Of a stretch of DNA of 44,068 bases, positions 8,646-17,513 are shown in pieces; positions within the stretch are counted from its first letter, which is position 1; the number at the start of each line of letters is the position of its first letter. Both the position numbers and the translations under genes were made by a program. The notes under the pieces are model-generated. The model was not told the origin of the DNA and ran no database searches. It saw only the letters and a list, made by a program, of their open reading frames with translations. The stretch comes from CAZVQX01 sp964629735 (GTDB lineage: Bacteria; Bacillota_I; Bacilli_A; RF39; UBA660), in NCBI GenBank assembly GCA_964629735.1, contig CAZVQX010000006.1, forward strand, positions 1-44,068. The letters are read 5' to 3'.

Positions 8646-10179
8646 TTATTTTACTTTTACATTACCAGTATATTTATATCCATTACCTAGTAATCTTTGG
8701 TCATTATATACACTCCACACTTTGTTTGTATATCCTGATTTATAATTTCTTGTTCTATATCTATAGTAAGTAGTTTTAACTGTTACATACCCATAAACTG
8801 GTTCATATGAAGTTTCTGTTTTATATTTAGTTATTGTTTTATTAATATAAACTGGTGTAACTTTTATATCATAAGAAACACATTGATAACCACCTTGTTT
8901 AATTGGATAAACTTCTCTTGTATATACTCGATAGTTTGAATATGGTGATGAACAAGTTGTTCCACAATTAAATGCATCACCACTTGAATTTCTAACACGT
9001 ACATATCTTGTAGTTGCAGTATCTCTTGGTGGTGTTGTTAATTGAACAGTATGAGAATAATTCCATTCTGTGCCATATTTTACTTTACCAGTTTCAATAT
9101 ATACAGTCTCCCATTTAGCACATGATCTAGTTACTTGGTTATCTACTTGAACTCTCTCTGTTGTTGTATATGGAACTTGTTTTTCTATTTTTTTAACACC
9201 AATTTGTTTTTTTACTTGCTCAGAAATAACATCTGTTTGAACATCAACTAAATCTGTTGCGCGAACATAATTCGTACTCCATCTTGACCAATTACCCCAA
9301 GTTGTATAAGTCGGATTAACTGTTAATGAATATTCATATAAATATTCAATTGGTTTTACTGGATCCGGTTTAATTGGATCCGGTTTAATTGGATCTGGTT
9401 TAATTGGATCTGGTTTAATTGGATCTGGTTTAATTGGATCTGGTTTAATTGNNNNNNNNNNNNNNNNNNNNNNNNNNNNNNNNNNNNNNNNNNNNNNNNN
9501 NNNNNNNNNNNNNNNNNNNNNNNNNNNNNNNNNNNNNNNNNNNNNNNNNNNTAATTGGATCTGGTTTAATTGGATCTGGTTTAATTGGATCTGGTTTAAT
9601 TGGATCCGGTTTTGTTGGTGTTGGTTTCGCTGGTGTTGGCTTCACTGGTGTTGGTGAAGGTTTACTTACAACAGGTTTTGTATTTGGTTTTTCACAAATA
9701 GCAGTTTTACAGAAATCATAGCATCCCATTGGAACTAATATATAATCAGTGTTATCTGTACAACTTAAATTAACCTTCATAACATATTCATCATTAACTT
9801 TAGTAACTTCAACATATGAATTGTTTAAATCACATTGTCTTCCCTTGCTATCAACAAATGGTAACAATAATTTTTTGTCCAACATTTCTGATAAAGTAAT
9901 TGTAACTTTATCACCAACTTTTTTTGGAACTCTTTCAGTTGTAAAATAATCTTTTGCAGCTTCCTTCATTGTTTGAAGATTTTCATTAAATATTCTAGCA
10001 TAAAGTGGTTCAAAAGCTTGTTCTAAATTTATGTCATTGCCATTTTTATTTCTAGAAAGTTTATTAATATCTCCTTTTGTTGGAAACAACCACACTAAAA
10101 TAAATACAAATAGAATAACGAATAGTAATTGAATTACTATATCACGAATTGAAAATTCCTCATTTCTTTCATTATACAT
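8646..10179 (-). CDS. Membrane-anchored extracellular repeat protein, interrupted by an assembly gap
   Basis: The family is not recognised. An N-terminal cytoplasmic stretch is followed by one membrane helix (about residues 13-34) and a soluble domain with several Cys. Next comes a Pro-rich stalk (PTPxK, then K-P-D-P-I repeats) and a C-terminal domain beginning with a W-x-x-W-S-x-W-S motif and ending NVKVK. The frame is broken on paper by 100 Ns at 9452-9551, but without the Ns the two parts are in one frame, and the 15-base repeat on both sides makes the true gap 9+15n bases, which also keeps frame. I therefore call one gene. ATG at 10179 is chosen because GAGGGGGG precedes it. The true length is unknown. 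Confidence 0.8.
9361..9616 (-). repeat. 15-bp tandem repeat encoding K-P-D-P-I units
   Basis: The unit on the plus strand is GGATCTGGTTTAATT, with a C variant GGATCCGGTTTAATT. Six full units lie left of the Ns, and three full units plus a partial one lie right of them. A variant unit (GGATCCGGTTTTGTT) and two diverged GGTGTTGG-type units follow. In protein this is a Pro-rich stalk with a five-residue period. The array is too uniform to assemble across, which explains the N block. Confidence 0.95.
9452..9551. other. 100-base N block (assembly gap)
   Basis: Exactly 100 undetermined bases inside the 15-bp tandem array. A round 100 suggests a scaffolding placeholder rather than a measured length. 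100 is not a multiple of 3, so automatic gene calling will split the gene here. Confidence 0.97.
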
Positions 10180-10208
10180 AATATCCCCCCTCTTTTTGAA
10201 GTGCCCAT

Positions 10209-10237
10209 ATACTAACACAACACTTTTAAAATGTCAA
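10209..10237 (-). promoter_or_regulatory. Promoter of the two-gene surface module
   Basis: Minus strand: perfect TTGACA, 17-base spacer, TAGTAT. The start would fall about 25 bases before the ATG at 10179, with the GAGGGGGG site between. Confidence 0.8.
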
Positions 10238-10327
10238 GTACTTTCTAATAAACAGTCCAAACCATTGAAATTGTTGCCTTTTCCCCTTAATTTGATTATT
10301 AAATTTTATCACATTTTGAGGAAAAAG

Positions 10328-10597
10328 TCAAATTTTAAGCCTTACAATAGTGCACCCTACATTATTATAATATGTTTGAAAAATAAGCACATTCTTATCT
10401 ATTCTTAAATAATCGTGGGTAGCTTTTTTTAATATACCTTGACCAATGCCATGAACAATAACAATTATGTCATTTTTCATTTTTTTATTGTCATTAATAA
10501 ATTCCCTAATATATAACTTAGCTGCGTCACGGTCTAAACCGTGCAAATCTAACTTTGGTAAGTCATCAATAAATATAACATTATCTAAAGTTGTCAT
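10328..10597 (-). CDS. Stand-alone Smr-domain protein
   Basis: 89 residues forming little more than one Smr domain, as found at the C-terminus of MutS2. LDLHG (residues 16-20) and HGIGQG (49-54) are the two signature motifs, and Smr domains are nucleases or RNA/DNA-binding modules. The start overlaps the end of the PfkB gene by 17 bases, which implies coupled translation. No MutS ATPase domain is present nearby, so this is a small free-standing member rather than a fragment. The target is unknown; recent work on the family links it to ribosome-associated RNA cleavage, but nothing here shows that directly. Confidence 0.88.
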   Translation of the reverse strand: MTTLDNVIFIDDLPKLDLHGLDRDAAKLYIREFINDNKKMKNDIIVIVHGIGQGILKKATHDYLRIDKNVLIFQTYYNNVGCTIVRLKI

Positions 10598-11480
10598 AAA
10601 CGTCTTTCATTTTCTCTATACTCGGAACAGAATTTCGGCCACCTATTTTAGTAACTGATAAAGCACCAGCAATATTAGAAATTTTCAAAATTTCCTCTAA
10701 ATCCATTTTTTTAACAAGGCCATAAACAAATGCACCATGAAAAATATCACCAGCACCTGTTGAATCAACCGCTTTTACCTTTGGCGAAGGCATTATCTTA
10801 ACAACACCATCACTTTTATACAAACATCCTTTATCCTCTAAAGTAATAACAATTGTATTTTGAAAAATTTTTTCCATTTTATTGTATAAATTAAGTATAG
10901 TTCTATTATCAGAATAATCAATTTTTATTTTAGTAACTTCTTCCGCAAAATTTTTGGAACAAACTACATAATTAACCATTTTTGATAATTCAATAATTTC
11001 ATCAGTCGCCCGACCGGCATCAATCACACTAATTGAATTGGGATGTTTCATTATTATTTCTTTAGACATTTCAAATTCTTGTCCATCAATTAATATAATA
11101 TCGGGTTTAAAGTTTAATTTAAAGCGTTTCATTTTCATTGTTTGAGGGCGATAAGTTAAAATTGTTCTGCTACCATTATCAATATTAGCTATGATAAAGC
11201 TAGAGGTTGTTTGTGAACTTTTACACATTTCTAAATATTTTGTATTAACCTTTACACTCTCAAATTCTTTTTTTATTGTTTTACCATATTCATCGTTACC
11301 AACAATTCCGGCAAAATATGTATTTATTCCCCATTTACCAAGTAAGTAAGCAGCATTAGAAGCTGGTCCGCCGCCACACTCCACCCTTTTTTCAACACGC
11401 TTTTTTGTATTTTCTATCGGATATCCTTCTAATGGAATTGTAATATCGTATGCAGCATGTCCTAAACAAAGTACTTTCAT
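10581..11480 (-). CDS. PfkB-family carbohydrate/nucleoside kinase
   Basis: Ribokinase-like ATP-dependent kinase of 299 residues. The ECGGGPASNAA glycine motif lies near residues 34-44 and the C-terminal DSTGAGD motif at 239-245, with Asp245 as catalytic base. Which sugar or nucleoside it phosphorylates cannot be read from the sequence. The ribosome site is weak (GTGTGATAAA), so expression may depend on read-through from the YitT genes. It overlaps the Smr gene. Confidence 0.92.
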   Translation of the reverse strand: MKVLCLGHAAYDITIPLEGYPIENTKKRVEKRVECGGGPASNAAYLLGKWGINTYFAGIVGNDEYGKTIKKEFESVKVNTKYLEMCKSSQTTSSFIIANIDNGSRTILTYRPQTMKMKRFKLNFKPDIILIDGQEFEMSKEIIMKHPNSISVIDAGRATDEIIELSKMVNYVVCSKNFAEEVTKIKIDYSDNRTILNLYNKMEKIFQNTIVITLEDKGCLYKSDGVVKIMPSPKVKAVDSTGAGDIFHGAFVYGLVKKMDLEEILKISNIAGALSVTKIGGRNSVPSIEKMKDVYDNFR

Positions 11481-11494
11481 TTTATCACACTAAA

Positions 11495-11511
11495 TCTAGT
11501 ATATTACTAGA
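11495..11511 (-). other. Small hairpin between the second YitT gene and the PfkB kinase
   Basis: TCTAGTA / TACTAGA inverted repeat with a 3-base loop and no U tract. It is probably not a terminator and may affect translation of the kinase, which lacks a clear ribosome site. Confidence 0.4.
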
Positions 11512-11525
11512 CCCTTTCTATTTTT

Positions 11526-12356
11526 TTATTCATGAGCGTGAGTTACTAGGAAAAAAGCTTTATTATCAATTGCATTTATTCCTTCTCTCAATTTAAAATA
11601 ATCGCTATTGGATACAACACACATTAGTATTTTTAAACCAGTATTACTGTATCCACCAACCGAATTTAATTCGGTTACTTTTAACTTTAAAGAATTATTA
11701 ATAAAATTTATAACTTCTCTATCATGTTTAGTAATAATATAAAATATCTTGTTAGAATAATTACCAATTAAAATTTTATCAGTTGATACACTATTTATAT
11801 ATAAAATTAAAACTGTATACAAAATTTTGTCAAATCCTAAAACAAAACTACCAAATACTACAATAACAAAATTTAAACTAAAATTAGCATACCCTATTGT
11901 TAGTCCAGTATATTTATGGATTATTTTTTTTAAAATATCACTACCACCCGAAGTATAACCTTGTTTATATATTATCCCTGAAGCTATTCCACTAATAACC
12001 GCTCCAAAAATAATAAACACTAATAAATCATTATTATTAATATTTAAACTCGCTATATAATCTTTTAAAGGCGAAGTTAATTCAATAAAGAGTGGATAAA
12101 TAAACGATCCATATATTGATTTTTTTATTTCTTCTTGTCCTAAATAAATATAACCTAATATAATTGTCAAAATATGAAAAACCAAAACAATAATAGATGG
12201 ATTTATTTTAAGTAAATTATTTAAGCTAATTGCTAGCCCGCTGCTACCACCAATAATCATACCAAATGGTAAAAAGAATATATTAAAAGCAATAGCAACC
12301 ATTAAAATAGCAAGTGTTATAACGATATATTCTTTAGCTAAATTTTTAATATGCAT
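11526..12356 (-). CDS. YitT-family membrane protein (second copy)
   Basis: 276 residues. Five or so membrane helices lie in the first 190 residues (DUF161/YitT_membrane), followed by a C-terminal soluble DUF2179 domain with the GGYSNTGLK and AFFLVTHAHE stretches. The family is widespread in Firmicutes and has no agreed substrate. The ATG follows the TAG of the previous YitT gene with no space between. The two are diverged paralogues of the same layout, so a heteromeric complex is possible (inference). Confidence 0.9.
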   Translation of the reverse strand: MHIKNLAKEYIVITLAILMVAIAFNIFFLPFGMIIGGSSGLAISLNNLLKINPSIIVLVFHILTIILGYIYLGQEEIKKSIYGSFIYPLFIELTSPLKDYIASLNINNNDLLVFIIFGAVISGIASGIIYKQGYTSGGSDILKKIIHKYTGLTIGYANFSLNFVIVVFGSFVLGFDKILYTVLILYINSVSTDKILIGNYSNKIFYIITKHDREVINFINNSLKLKVTELNSVGGYSNTGLKILMCVVSNSDYFKLREGINAIDNKAFFLVTHAHE

Positions 12357-13202
12357 CTAAGCACCACCCCTAACCTCGTAGGCATCAGTAACTATAAAAA
12401 AAGCTTTATCGTCAATTGCCATGATTCCTTCTTTTAATTTAAAGTAATTTCGAGATGAGACGACACAAAAAATAACTTTTTTATAAGAGTTTTCATAACC
12501 ACCCTGGGCATTTAAGATTGTAACACCACTATGTAAATTATTAATTATATATTTTTTTACTTCTTCTTCTTTATTGGTAATAATATAAAAAGCTTTATTA
12601 TCTGATATTCCTAAAATTATTTTATCAGTTACAATACTATAAATATATACAAAAATAATTGCATACATTGTTTTAATAAAACCAAAGGCAAAAGTACCGA
12701 GTGTAATAATTAAGCTATCAACAATTAAGAATGAATTACCGATTGATCTTTGGCATAATTTAGATATGATACTTGCAGCTATATCAGTTCCACCTGTACT
12801 GAAACCATGTTTAATAATTAAGCCGATAGAAACACCAGTAATAACTGCTGCAAAAATAACATTTAAAAGCATATCGTTAGTATTAATTGATATAACTTTA
12901 TTAACATCAGCAGTTAACGTAATAAAAATTGGATATGCTATCGCACCAAAAACAGCACCCTTTGTTTCTTCTCGACCAAGTATAAAAAAACTAGTTATTA
13001 TTAATAATGTATTTATCAATAATATAAATAAACTAGGATTAATATAATCTTTAAAAATTATAGCTAATCCACCTACTCCACCGGTTACTAGATCATTAGG
13101 TAATATAAATAGATTATAAGCAATCGCTAAAAAATACATCGATGCTATTGTTGTTGTATATCTTTTTAATGTGTTTTGATCAATTAATTTTATTTTACGC
13201 AT
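12357..13202 (-). CDS. YitT-family membrane protein (first copy)
   Basis: 281 residues, YitT membrane domain plus C-terminal DUF2179 (AFFIVTDAYEV). It shares with its neighbour the T-G-G-V/S-G-G-L-A-I loop after helix 1, the STGGTDI/TSGGSDI segment, and the FxLxxGIxAIDxKAFF end, which indicates a tandem duplication. It leads the unit YitT-YitT-PfkB-Smr and has its own promoter directly upstream. Confidence 0.9.
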   Translation of the reverse strand: MRKIKLIDQNTLKRYTTTIASMYFLAIAYNLFILPNDLVTGGVGGLAIIFKDYINPSLFILLINTLLIITSFFILGREETKGAVFGAIAYPIFITLTADVNKVISINTNDMLLNVIFAAVITGVSIGLIIKHGFSTGGTDIAASIISKLCQRSIGNSFLIVDSLIITLGTFAFGFIKTMYAIIFVYIYSIVTDKIILGISDNKAFYIITNKEEEVKKYIINNLHSGVTILNAQGGYENSYKKVIFCVVSSRNYFKLKEGIMAIDDKAFFIVTDAYEVRGGA

Positions 13203-13225
13203 TTATACCATCCTTTTATAAGTTA

Positions 13226-13254
13226 ATTATATCATAAAATTAGGGTTATTGTCA
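13226..13254 (-). promoter_or_regulatory. Promoter of the YitT-YitT-PfkB-Smr unit
   Basis: Minus strand: TGACAA, 17-base spacer, perfect TATAAT, followed by AAAGGATGG before the ATG. The -35 is only a partial match. Confidence 0.55.
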
Positions 13255-13258
13255 CAAT

Positions 13259-13281
13259 AAAAAAAAGCCAAAGCTTTTTTT
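13259..13281 (-). terminator. Intrinsic terminator after ppdK
   Basis: The minus-strand A-rich arm plus GC pairs with GC plus a T run around a TTTG loop. It overlaps the ppdK stop codon. The stem is A-T rich but the T tract is long. Confidence 0.65.
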
Positions 13282-15901
13282 ATTTTTCTTTTAATTTAGC
13301 CTGCGCTGCCGCTAAACGAGCGATTGGTACTCTAAATGGCGAGCATGACACATAATCAAGACCAACACGATGGAAAAAATCAACACTCATTGGTTCACCA
13401 CCATGTTCACCACAAATACCCATTTCTATTTTTTTATTAGCACTTCGTCCTCTTATAACTGACATTTCGACTAATCGACCAACACCTTCTTCATCAATAC
13501 GAGCAAAAGGGTCCTTTTCTAAAATTTTCTTATCATAATAAATATGTAAAAATTTATTAGCGTCATCTCTAGAAAAACCATATGCTAGTTGGGTTAAGTC
13601 GTTTGTACCAAAACTAAAGAAGTCAGCCTCTTTAGCTATTTCATCTGATAAAATTGTTGCTCTCGGCGTTTCAATCATTGTTCCTATTTGATAATTAATA
13701 TTAACACCTAGATCAGCCATAACTTCATTAGCTGTTTTTATAATAACCTTTTTAAGATATTTTAACTCATTAATATCAACAATTAGTGGAATCATAATTT
13801 CAGGTATAACATTAATTCCTAACCAACTAACATTAATTGCCGCTTCTATAATCGCCCTTGTTTGCATAGCTGCAATCTCCGGATATGTAATGGCAATTCG
13901 ACATCCACGATGCCCCATCATTGGATTAGCTTCAACTAATGAATCAATTCTGGTTTGTATTTCTTCGACGCTAACATTTAAATCTTGTGCTAGTTTTTCA
14001 ATTTCATGTTTTTCTTTTGGTAAAAACTCATGTAACGGTGGATCTAAGTAACGAATTGTAACTGGAAAGCCATCCATCACTTCAAACAACGTCTCAAAAT
14101 CACTTCTTTGCATTGGTAACAATTTATTTAAAGCTGTTTCTCTTTCTTCTTTATTATTCGCTAAAATCATTTTACGCATTTCAAATATACGATCTTCTTC
14201 AAAAAACATATGTTCTGTACGACATAAGCCAATACCCTCTGCACCAAACTCAAGGGCTTGGATTGCATCTTTAACGGTATCGGCATTAACTCTAATTTTT
14301 AAATCTTTTATTTCATCAGCCCAGCTCATAAATTTTTCAAAATCTTCACTAATAACAATTTCTTCAGTTTCAATTTTACCTTCATAAACAAATCCCGTTG
14401 AACCATCGATTGATATATAATCACCTTCATTAAAACTTTTTCCAGTATCAGTAATTAGTTTTTTATTGTTCATATCAATTGTTAAATTATCACAACCAGT
14501 TACACAACTACGCCCCATACCACGAGCAACTACGGCTGCATGTGATGTCATACCGCCCCTAATAGTTAATACCCCTCTAGCGTCATTCATTCCCTGAATA
14601 TCCTCTGGAGAAGTTTCTAAGCGAACTAAAATTGTATCTTCACCACTTGAAGATGCAGCTGAGACTTCTTCGGCAGTAAAATATATTTTACCAAATGCCG
14701 CACCAGGAGAAGCTGCTAATCCCTCAGCTATAACAGTTGCATTTTCTAAAGTTTCTTCGGAAAATGTTGGGTGTAACAATTGGTCTAATTGATTTGGATT
14801 TACTTTTAGAAGCGCCTCTTCTTTTGTTATTAAACCTTCTTCCACCATGTCAACTGCAATTTTTAAAGCAGCTTGTGCTGTTCTCTTACCATTTCTAGTT
14901 TGTAATATAAATAATTTACCATTTTCTACTGTAAACTCTAAATCTTGCATATCTTTATAATGTTTTTCTAAATTTTTCGAAAATTCTTTAAATTGATTGT
15001 ATACTTCCGGAAAAACTTCGGCAAGTGTATCAATTGGCTTGGGAGTACGAATACCAGCTACAACATCTTCACCTTGAGCATTAATTAAATATTCACCATA
15101 TAATCGATTCTCGCCAGTCGCTGGATTTCTTGTAAAAGCAACACCTGTACCACAATCCTCGCCTTTATTACCATAAACCATCTCTTGAATATTAACGGCT
15201 GTTCCCCAATCATCAGGAATATCATTCATCTTACGGTAAATAATTGCTCGTTCATTATTCCAAGAACGAAAAACAGCTTTAATTGATTCAATTAATTGAG
15301 TTTTTGGATCTTCCGGGAAATTATCACCAGATAAATCTTTATAAATTTCCTTAAATTCCATTGCAATATTATAAAAATCTTCTGCCGATAATTGTTGGTC
15401 ATCAGTTATTCCTTTTTCTTCTTTTATTTGCTCCATAACAAAATCAAATTTTTCCTTTGGATAACCTTTTACAACGTCAGCATACATTTGAATAAAACGA
15501 CGATACAAATCATAAACAAAACGCGGGTTATTCGAACTTTTGGCAAAACCTTCAGCCACATGATCGTTCATTCCTAAATTAAGAATAGTATCCATCATTC
15601 CCGGCATACTCGCCCGACTACCACTTCTAACCGATAATAGCAGTGGATTATCAGTATCGCCTATTTTTTTATTTGTAAACTTTTCTAATTCTTCTATTTT
15701 ATTATAAACTTGTGAAACTACTTCTTCACTTATAACCTCATCTTCTTCGTAATATTTATTACAAGCTTCAGTTGTAACAATAAAACCACTTGGTACTGGT
15801 AAGCCAATATTAGTCATTTCTGATAAATTAGCACCCTTCCCACCAAGCAATTCACGCATATCTTTATTTCCTTCTTTAAAAGAGTAAACGTATTTTACCA
15901 C
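13280..15901 (-). CDS. ppdK: Pyruvate, phosphate dikinase
   Basis: Interconverts pyruvate + ATP + Pi and PEP + AMP + PPi; in anaerobic Firmicutes it usually serves PPi-linked glycolysis. 873 residues, full length. The N-terminal ATP-grasp domain begins with GGKGANLSEM. The swivelling phosphohistidine domain has the TSHAAVVARGMG motif with His454, and the C-terminal PEP/pyruvate barrel has the catalytic Cys830 in GICGEHGGEP. A GTG start is required: GGAGG is spaced seven bases before it and the next ATG is 14 residues into the conserved N-terminus. It is monocistronic, with its own promoter and terminator. No adjacent PPDK regulatory protein is seen. Confidence 0.98.
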   Translation of the reverse strand: MVKYVYSFKEGNKDMRELLGGKGANLSEMTNIGLPVPSGFIVTTEACNKYYEEDEVISEEVVSQVYNKIEELEKFTNKKIGDTDNPLLLSVRSGSRASMPGMMDTILNLGMNDHVAEGFAKSSNNPRFVYDLYRRFIQMYADVVKGYPKEKFDFVMEQIKEEKGITDDQQLSAEDFYNIAMEFKEIYKDLSGDNFPEDPKTQLIESIKAVFRSWNNERAIIYRKMNDIPDDWGTAVNIQEMVYGNKGEDCGTGVAFTRNPATGENRLYGEYLINAQGEDVVAGIRTPKPIDTLAEVFPEVYNQFKEFSKNLEKHYKDMQDLEFTVENGKLFILQTRNGKRTAQAALKIAVDMVEEGLITKEEALLKVNPNQLDQLLHPTFSEETLENATVIAEGLAASPGAAFGKIYFTAEEVSAASSSGEDTILVRLETSPEDIQGMNDARGVLTIRGGMTSHAAVVARGMGRSCVTGCDNLTIDMNNKKLITDTGKSFNEGDYISIDGSTGFVYEGKIETEEIVISEDFEKFMSWADEIKDLKIRVNADTVKDAIQALEFGAEGIGLCRTEHMFFEEDRIFEMRKMILANNKEERETALNKLLPMQRSDFETLFEVMDGFPVTIRYLDPPLHEFLPKEKHEIEKLAQDLNVSVEEIQTRIDSLVEANPMMGHRGCRIAITYPEIAAMQTRAIIEAAINVSWLGINVIPEIMIPLIVDINELKYLKKVIIKTANEVMADLGVNINYQIGTMIETPRATILSDEIAKEADFFSFGTNDLTQLAYGFSRDDANKFLHIYYDKKILEKDPFARIDEEGVGRLVEMSVIRGRSANKKIEMGICGEHGGEPMSVDFFHRVGLDYVSCSPFRVPIARLAAAQAKLKEK

Positions 15902-15935
15902 TATATAACCTCCTATTATTCTTTTATCTTTTTTT

Positions 15936-15964
15936 ATTATAACAAATTAATATAAATATAACAA
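15936..15964 (-). promoter_or_regulatory. Promoter of ppdK
   Basis: Minus strand: TTGTTA, 17-base spacer, perfect TATAAT. It begins 8 bases past the tdk stop. Confidence 0.7.
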
Positions 15965-15971
15965 ATATAAC

Positions 15972-16556
15972 TTAATCTACTTTAACCTTTAATACTTTTT
16001 CTAAATAACATTTACCACAAAGCGATTCGTAAGTAACATTATTTTTTTCATCAATTGCAACTTGTTCTCCTTCGGATACAAACTTACCATTAACCATTCT
16101 ACCATTAAAACCTGCACGTTTACCACAACGGCATATTGTAATTAATTCTTCTATTTCATCAGCTAATTCCATCAATCTCATACTTCCCGGGAAACTGTTA
16201 GTCTGAAAATCACCTCTAAGACCATAACATATTACAGGAATATCTTTAATCTTAGCTATTTCCCACAATTCCGTCACTTGATCCTTTGCTAAAAACTGAG
16301 CTTCATCAACTAATAAACAAGCAATATTATCTAATTGAATTTTTTTGCCAGTTAATTTATCAGATGGATTTAATAATATATCAACTTTTCTAGTAAGACC
16401 AATTCTTGAAACTAACATGTCATCACCTTTAGTATCAATTGCCGATTTAATAACAATTACTCTTTGATCGCGTTCTTCATAATTATGGGCAACTTGCATT
16501 AAAGCGGTACTCTTACCTGAATTCATTGCACCATAACGAAAATATAATTTAGCCAT
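15972..16556 (-). CDS. tdk: Thymidine kinase (type II)
   Basis: Phosphorylates thymidine to dTMP in nucleotide salvage. The Walker A motif GAMNSGKS lies at residues 9-16, the DEAQF Walker B motif follows, and structural zinc Cys pairs CRC and CGKC lie near the end. 194 residues, normal length. A longer frame is possible, but the AAAGGAGGAAGTAAG site lies immediately before MAKLYF, so that ATG is chosen. The start overlaps the recombinase gene by 8 bases. Confidence 0.96.
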   Translation of the reverse strand: MAKLYFRYGAMNSGKSTALMQVAHNYEERDQRVIVIKSAIDTKGDDMLVSRIGLTRKVDILLNPSDKLTGKKIQLDNIACLLVDEAQFLAKDQVTELWEIAKIKDIPVICYGLRGDFQTNSFPGSMRLMELADEIEELITICRCGKRAGFNGRMVNGKFVSEGEQVAIDEKNNVTYESLCGKCYLEKVLKVKVD

Positions 16557-17457
16557 TCTTACTTCCTCCTTTAACCCGTGGATGGGTTTTAACATATACA
16601 TCTCTTAAATGTTCATTAGAAACGTGTGTATATATCTGGGTTGTACTTAAATTACTATGTCCTAATAATTCTTGTACTATTTTTAAATCAGCCCCAGCAT
16701 TTAACATATGAGTTGCAAAAGTATGTCGAATAACATGGGGACTTATATTTTTCTCGACACTCGAATGTCTCACAATGTTATCAATAATTAATCGTACCCC
16801 TCGGTCTGATAATGAAGTTCCATTTTTATTTAGTAATAAAAATTCACTTGATTTTTCTTTTAACAGCATTGGACGATAATACAAAAGATATTCATTCATA
16901 GCATCTTTTAAAACATCACCAAATATTACATATCTTTCCTTAGAACCTTTTCCTAATATTTTAATAGTTTGATTTGAAATATTAATATCTTTTATTTTTA
17001 TATTAACTAACTCTCCTACCCGAATACCAGTTGAATATAATAATTCAATTATTAAATAATTACGATATCCTAAAGGTGCATTTTTATCGGGAATATCAAG
17101 AATTTTTTGCAATTCTTCTTGGTGTAAATAAATAGGAAGTTTTTTTGTTGTTTTCGGATTACTTATTAATAATAATGGATTGTTTTTAATAATGCCTATA
17201 CTTTGAAAATAATTAAAAAATCCCCTTAATGTACTAATATTACGATTAATTGTTTTCGATGAATAATTTTTATTATTTAAATTAATCAAATATTTTCTCA
17301 TTAAGTTATAATCAATTTTTTTAATATTATTAACATTATTTTCATTTAAGAAGTTGTAAAAAACATTTAAATCACCATTATAAGCTTGTATTGTATATAG
17401 TGAATAATTTCTTTCATATTTTAAATAATCTATATATTTTTTTTGGAATTTTTCCAT
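16549..17457 (-). CDS. xerC: Tyrosine recombinase XerC/CodV type
   Basis: Site-specific recombinase that resolves chromosome dimers at dif. 302 residues: N-terminal SAM-like DNA-binding domain (about 1-90) and C-terminal catalytic domain. The catalytic set is present: Arg146 (STGIRVGEL), His241-x-x-Arg244 (HVIRHTFATH), His267 (LLGHSN) and nucleophile Tyr276 (TQIYTH). XerC and XerD cannot be separated by motif alone. I prefer XerC because in Bacillus xerC (codV) lies close after topA, as here with one gene between. Nothing mobile flanks it, so it is not a phage or transposon integrase. Confidence 0.9.
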   Translation of the reverse strand: MEKFQKKYIDYLKYERNYSLYTIQAYNGDLNVFYNFLNENNVNNIKKIDYNLMRKYLINLNNKNYSSKTINRNISTLRGFFNYFQSIGIIKNNPLLLISNPKTTKKLPIYLHQEELQKILDIPDKNAPLGYRNYLIIELLYSTGIRVGELVNIKIKDINISNQTIKILGKGSKERYVIFGDVLKDAMNEYLLYYRPMLLKEKSSEFLLLNKNGTSLSDRGVRLIIDNIVRHSSVEKNISPHVIRHTFATHMLNAGADLKIVQELLGHSNLSTTQIYTHVSNEHLRDVYVKTHPRVKGGSKNG

Positions 17458-17483
17458 ATCCTCACCATAATTATTTTAACATA

Positions 17484-17513
17484 AAAAAAGAGTAAAATCT
17501 ATTACTCTCTTTT
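17484..17513 (-). terminator. Intrinsic terminator after the 269-residue gene
   Basis: The minus-strand stem AGAGAGTAA / TTACTCTTT is followed by a T run. Its left arm overlaps the last codons of the gene. Confidence 0.75.

Noticed and set aside
9361..9616. The 15-bp array as a possible CRISPR
   Set aside because: Units follow each other without spacers, are only 15 bp and encode a regular five-residue protein repeat.
9449..9721. Plus-strand frame across the Ns with an IGSGL repeat
   Set aside because: It is the antisense reading of the K-P-D-P-I repeat and has no ribosome site. The minus-strand frame continues cleanly on both sides.
16549..17457. Recombinase as a mark of a mobile element
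   Set aside because: No att-like repeats, phage or conjugation genes beside it. Position near topA and length fit housekeeping XerC.
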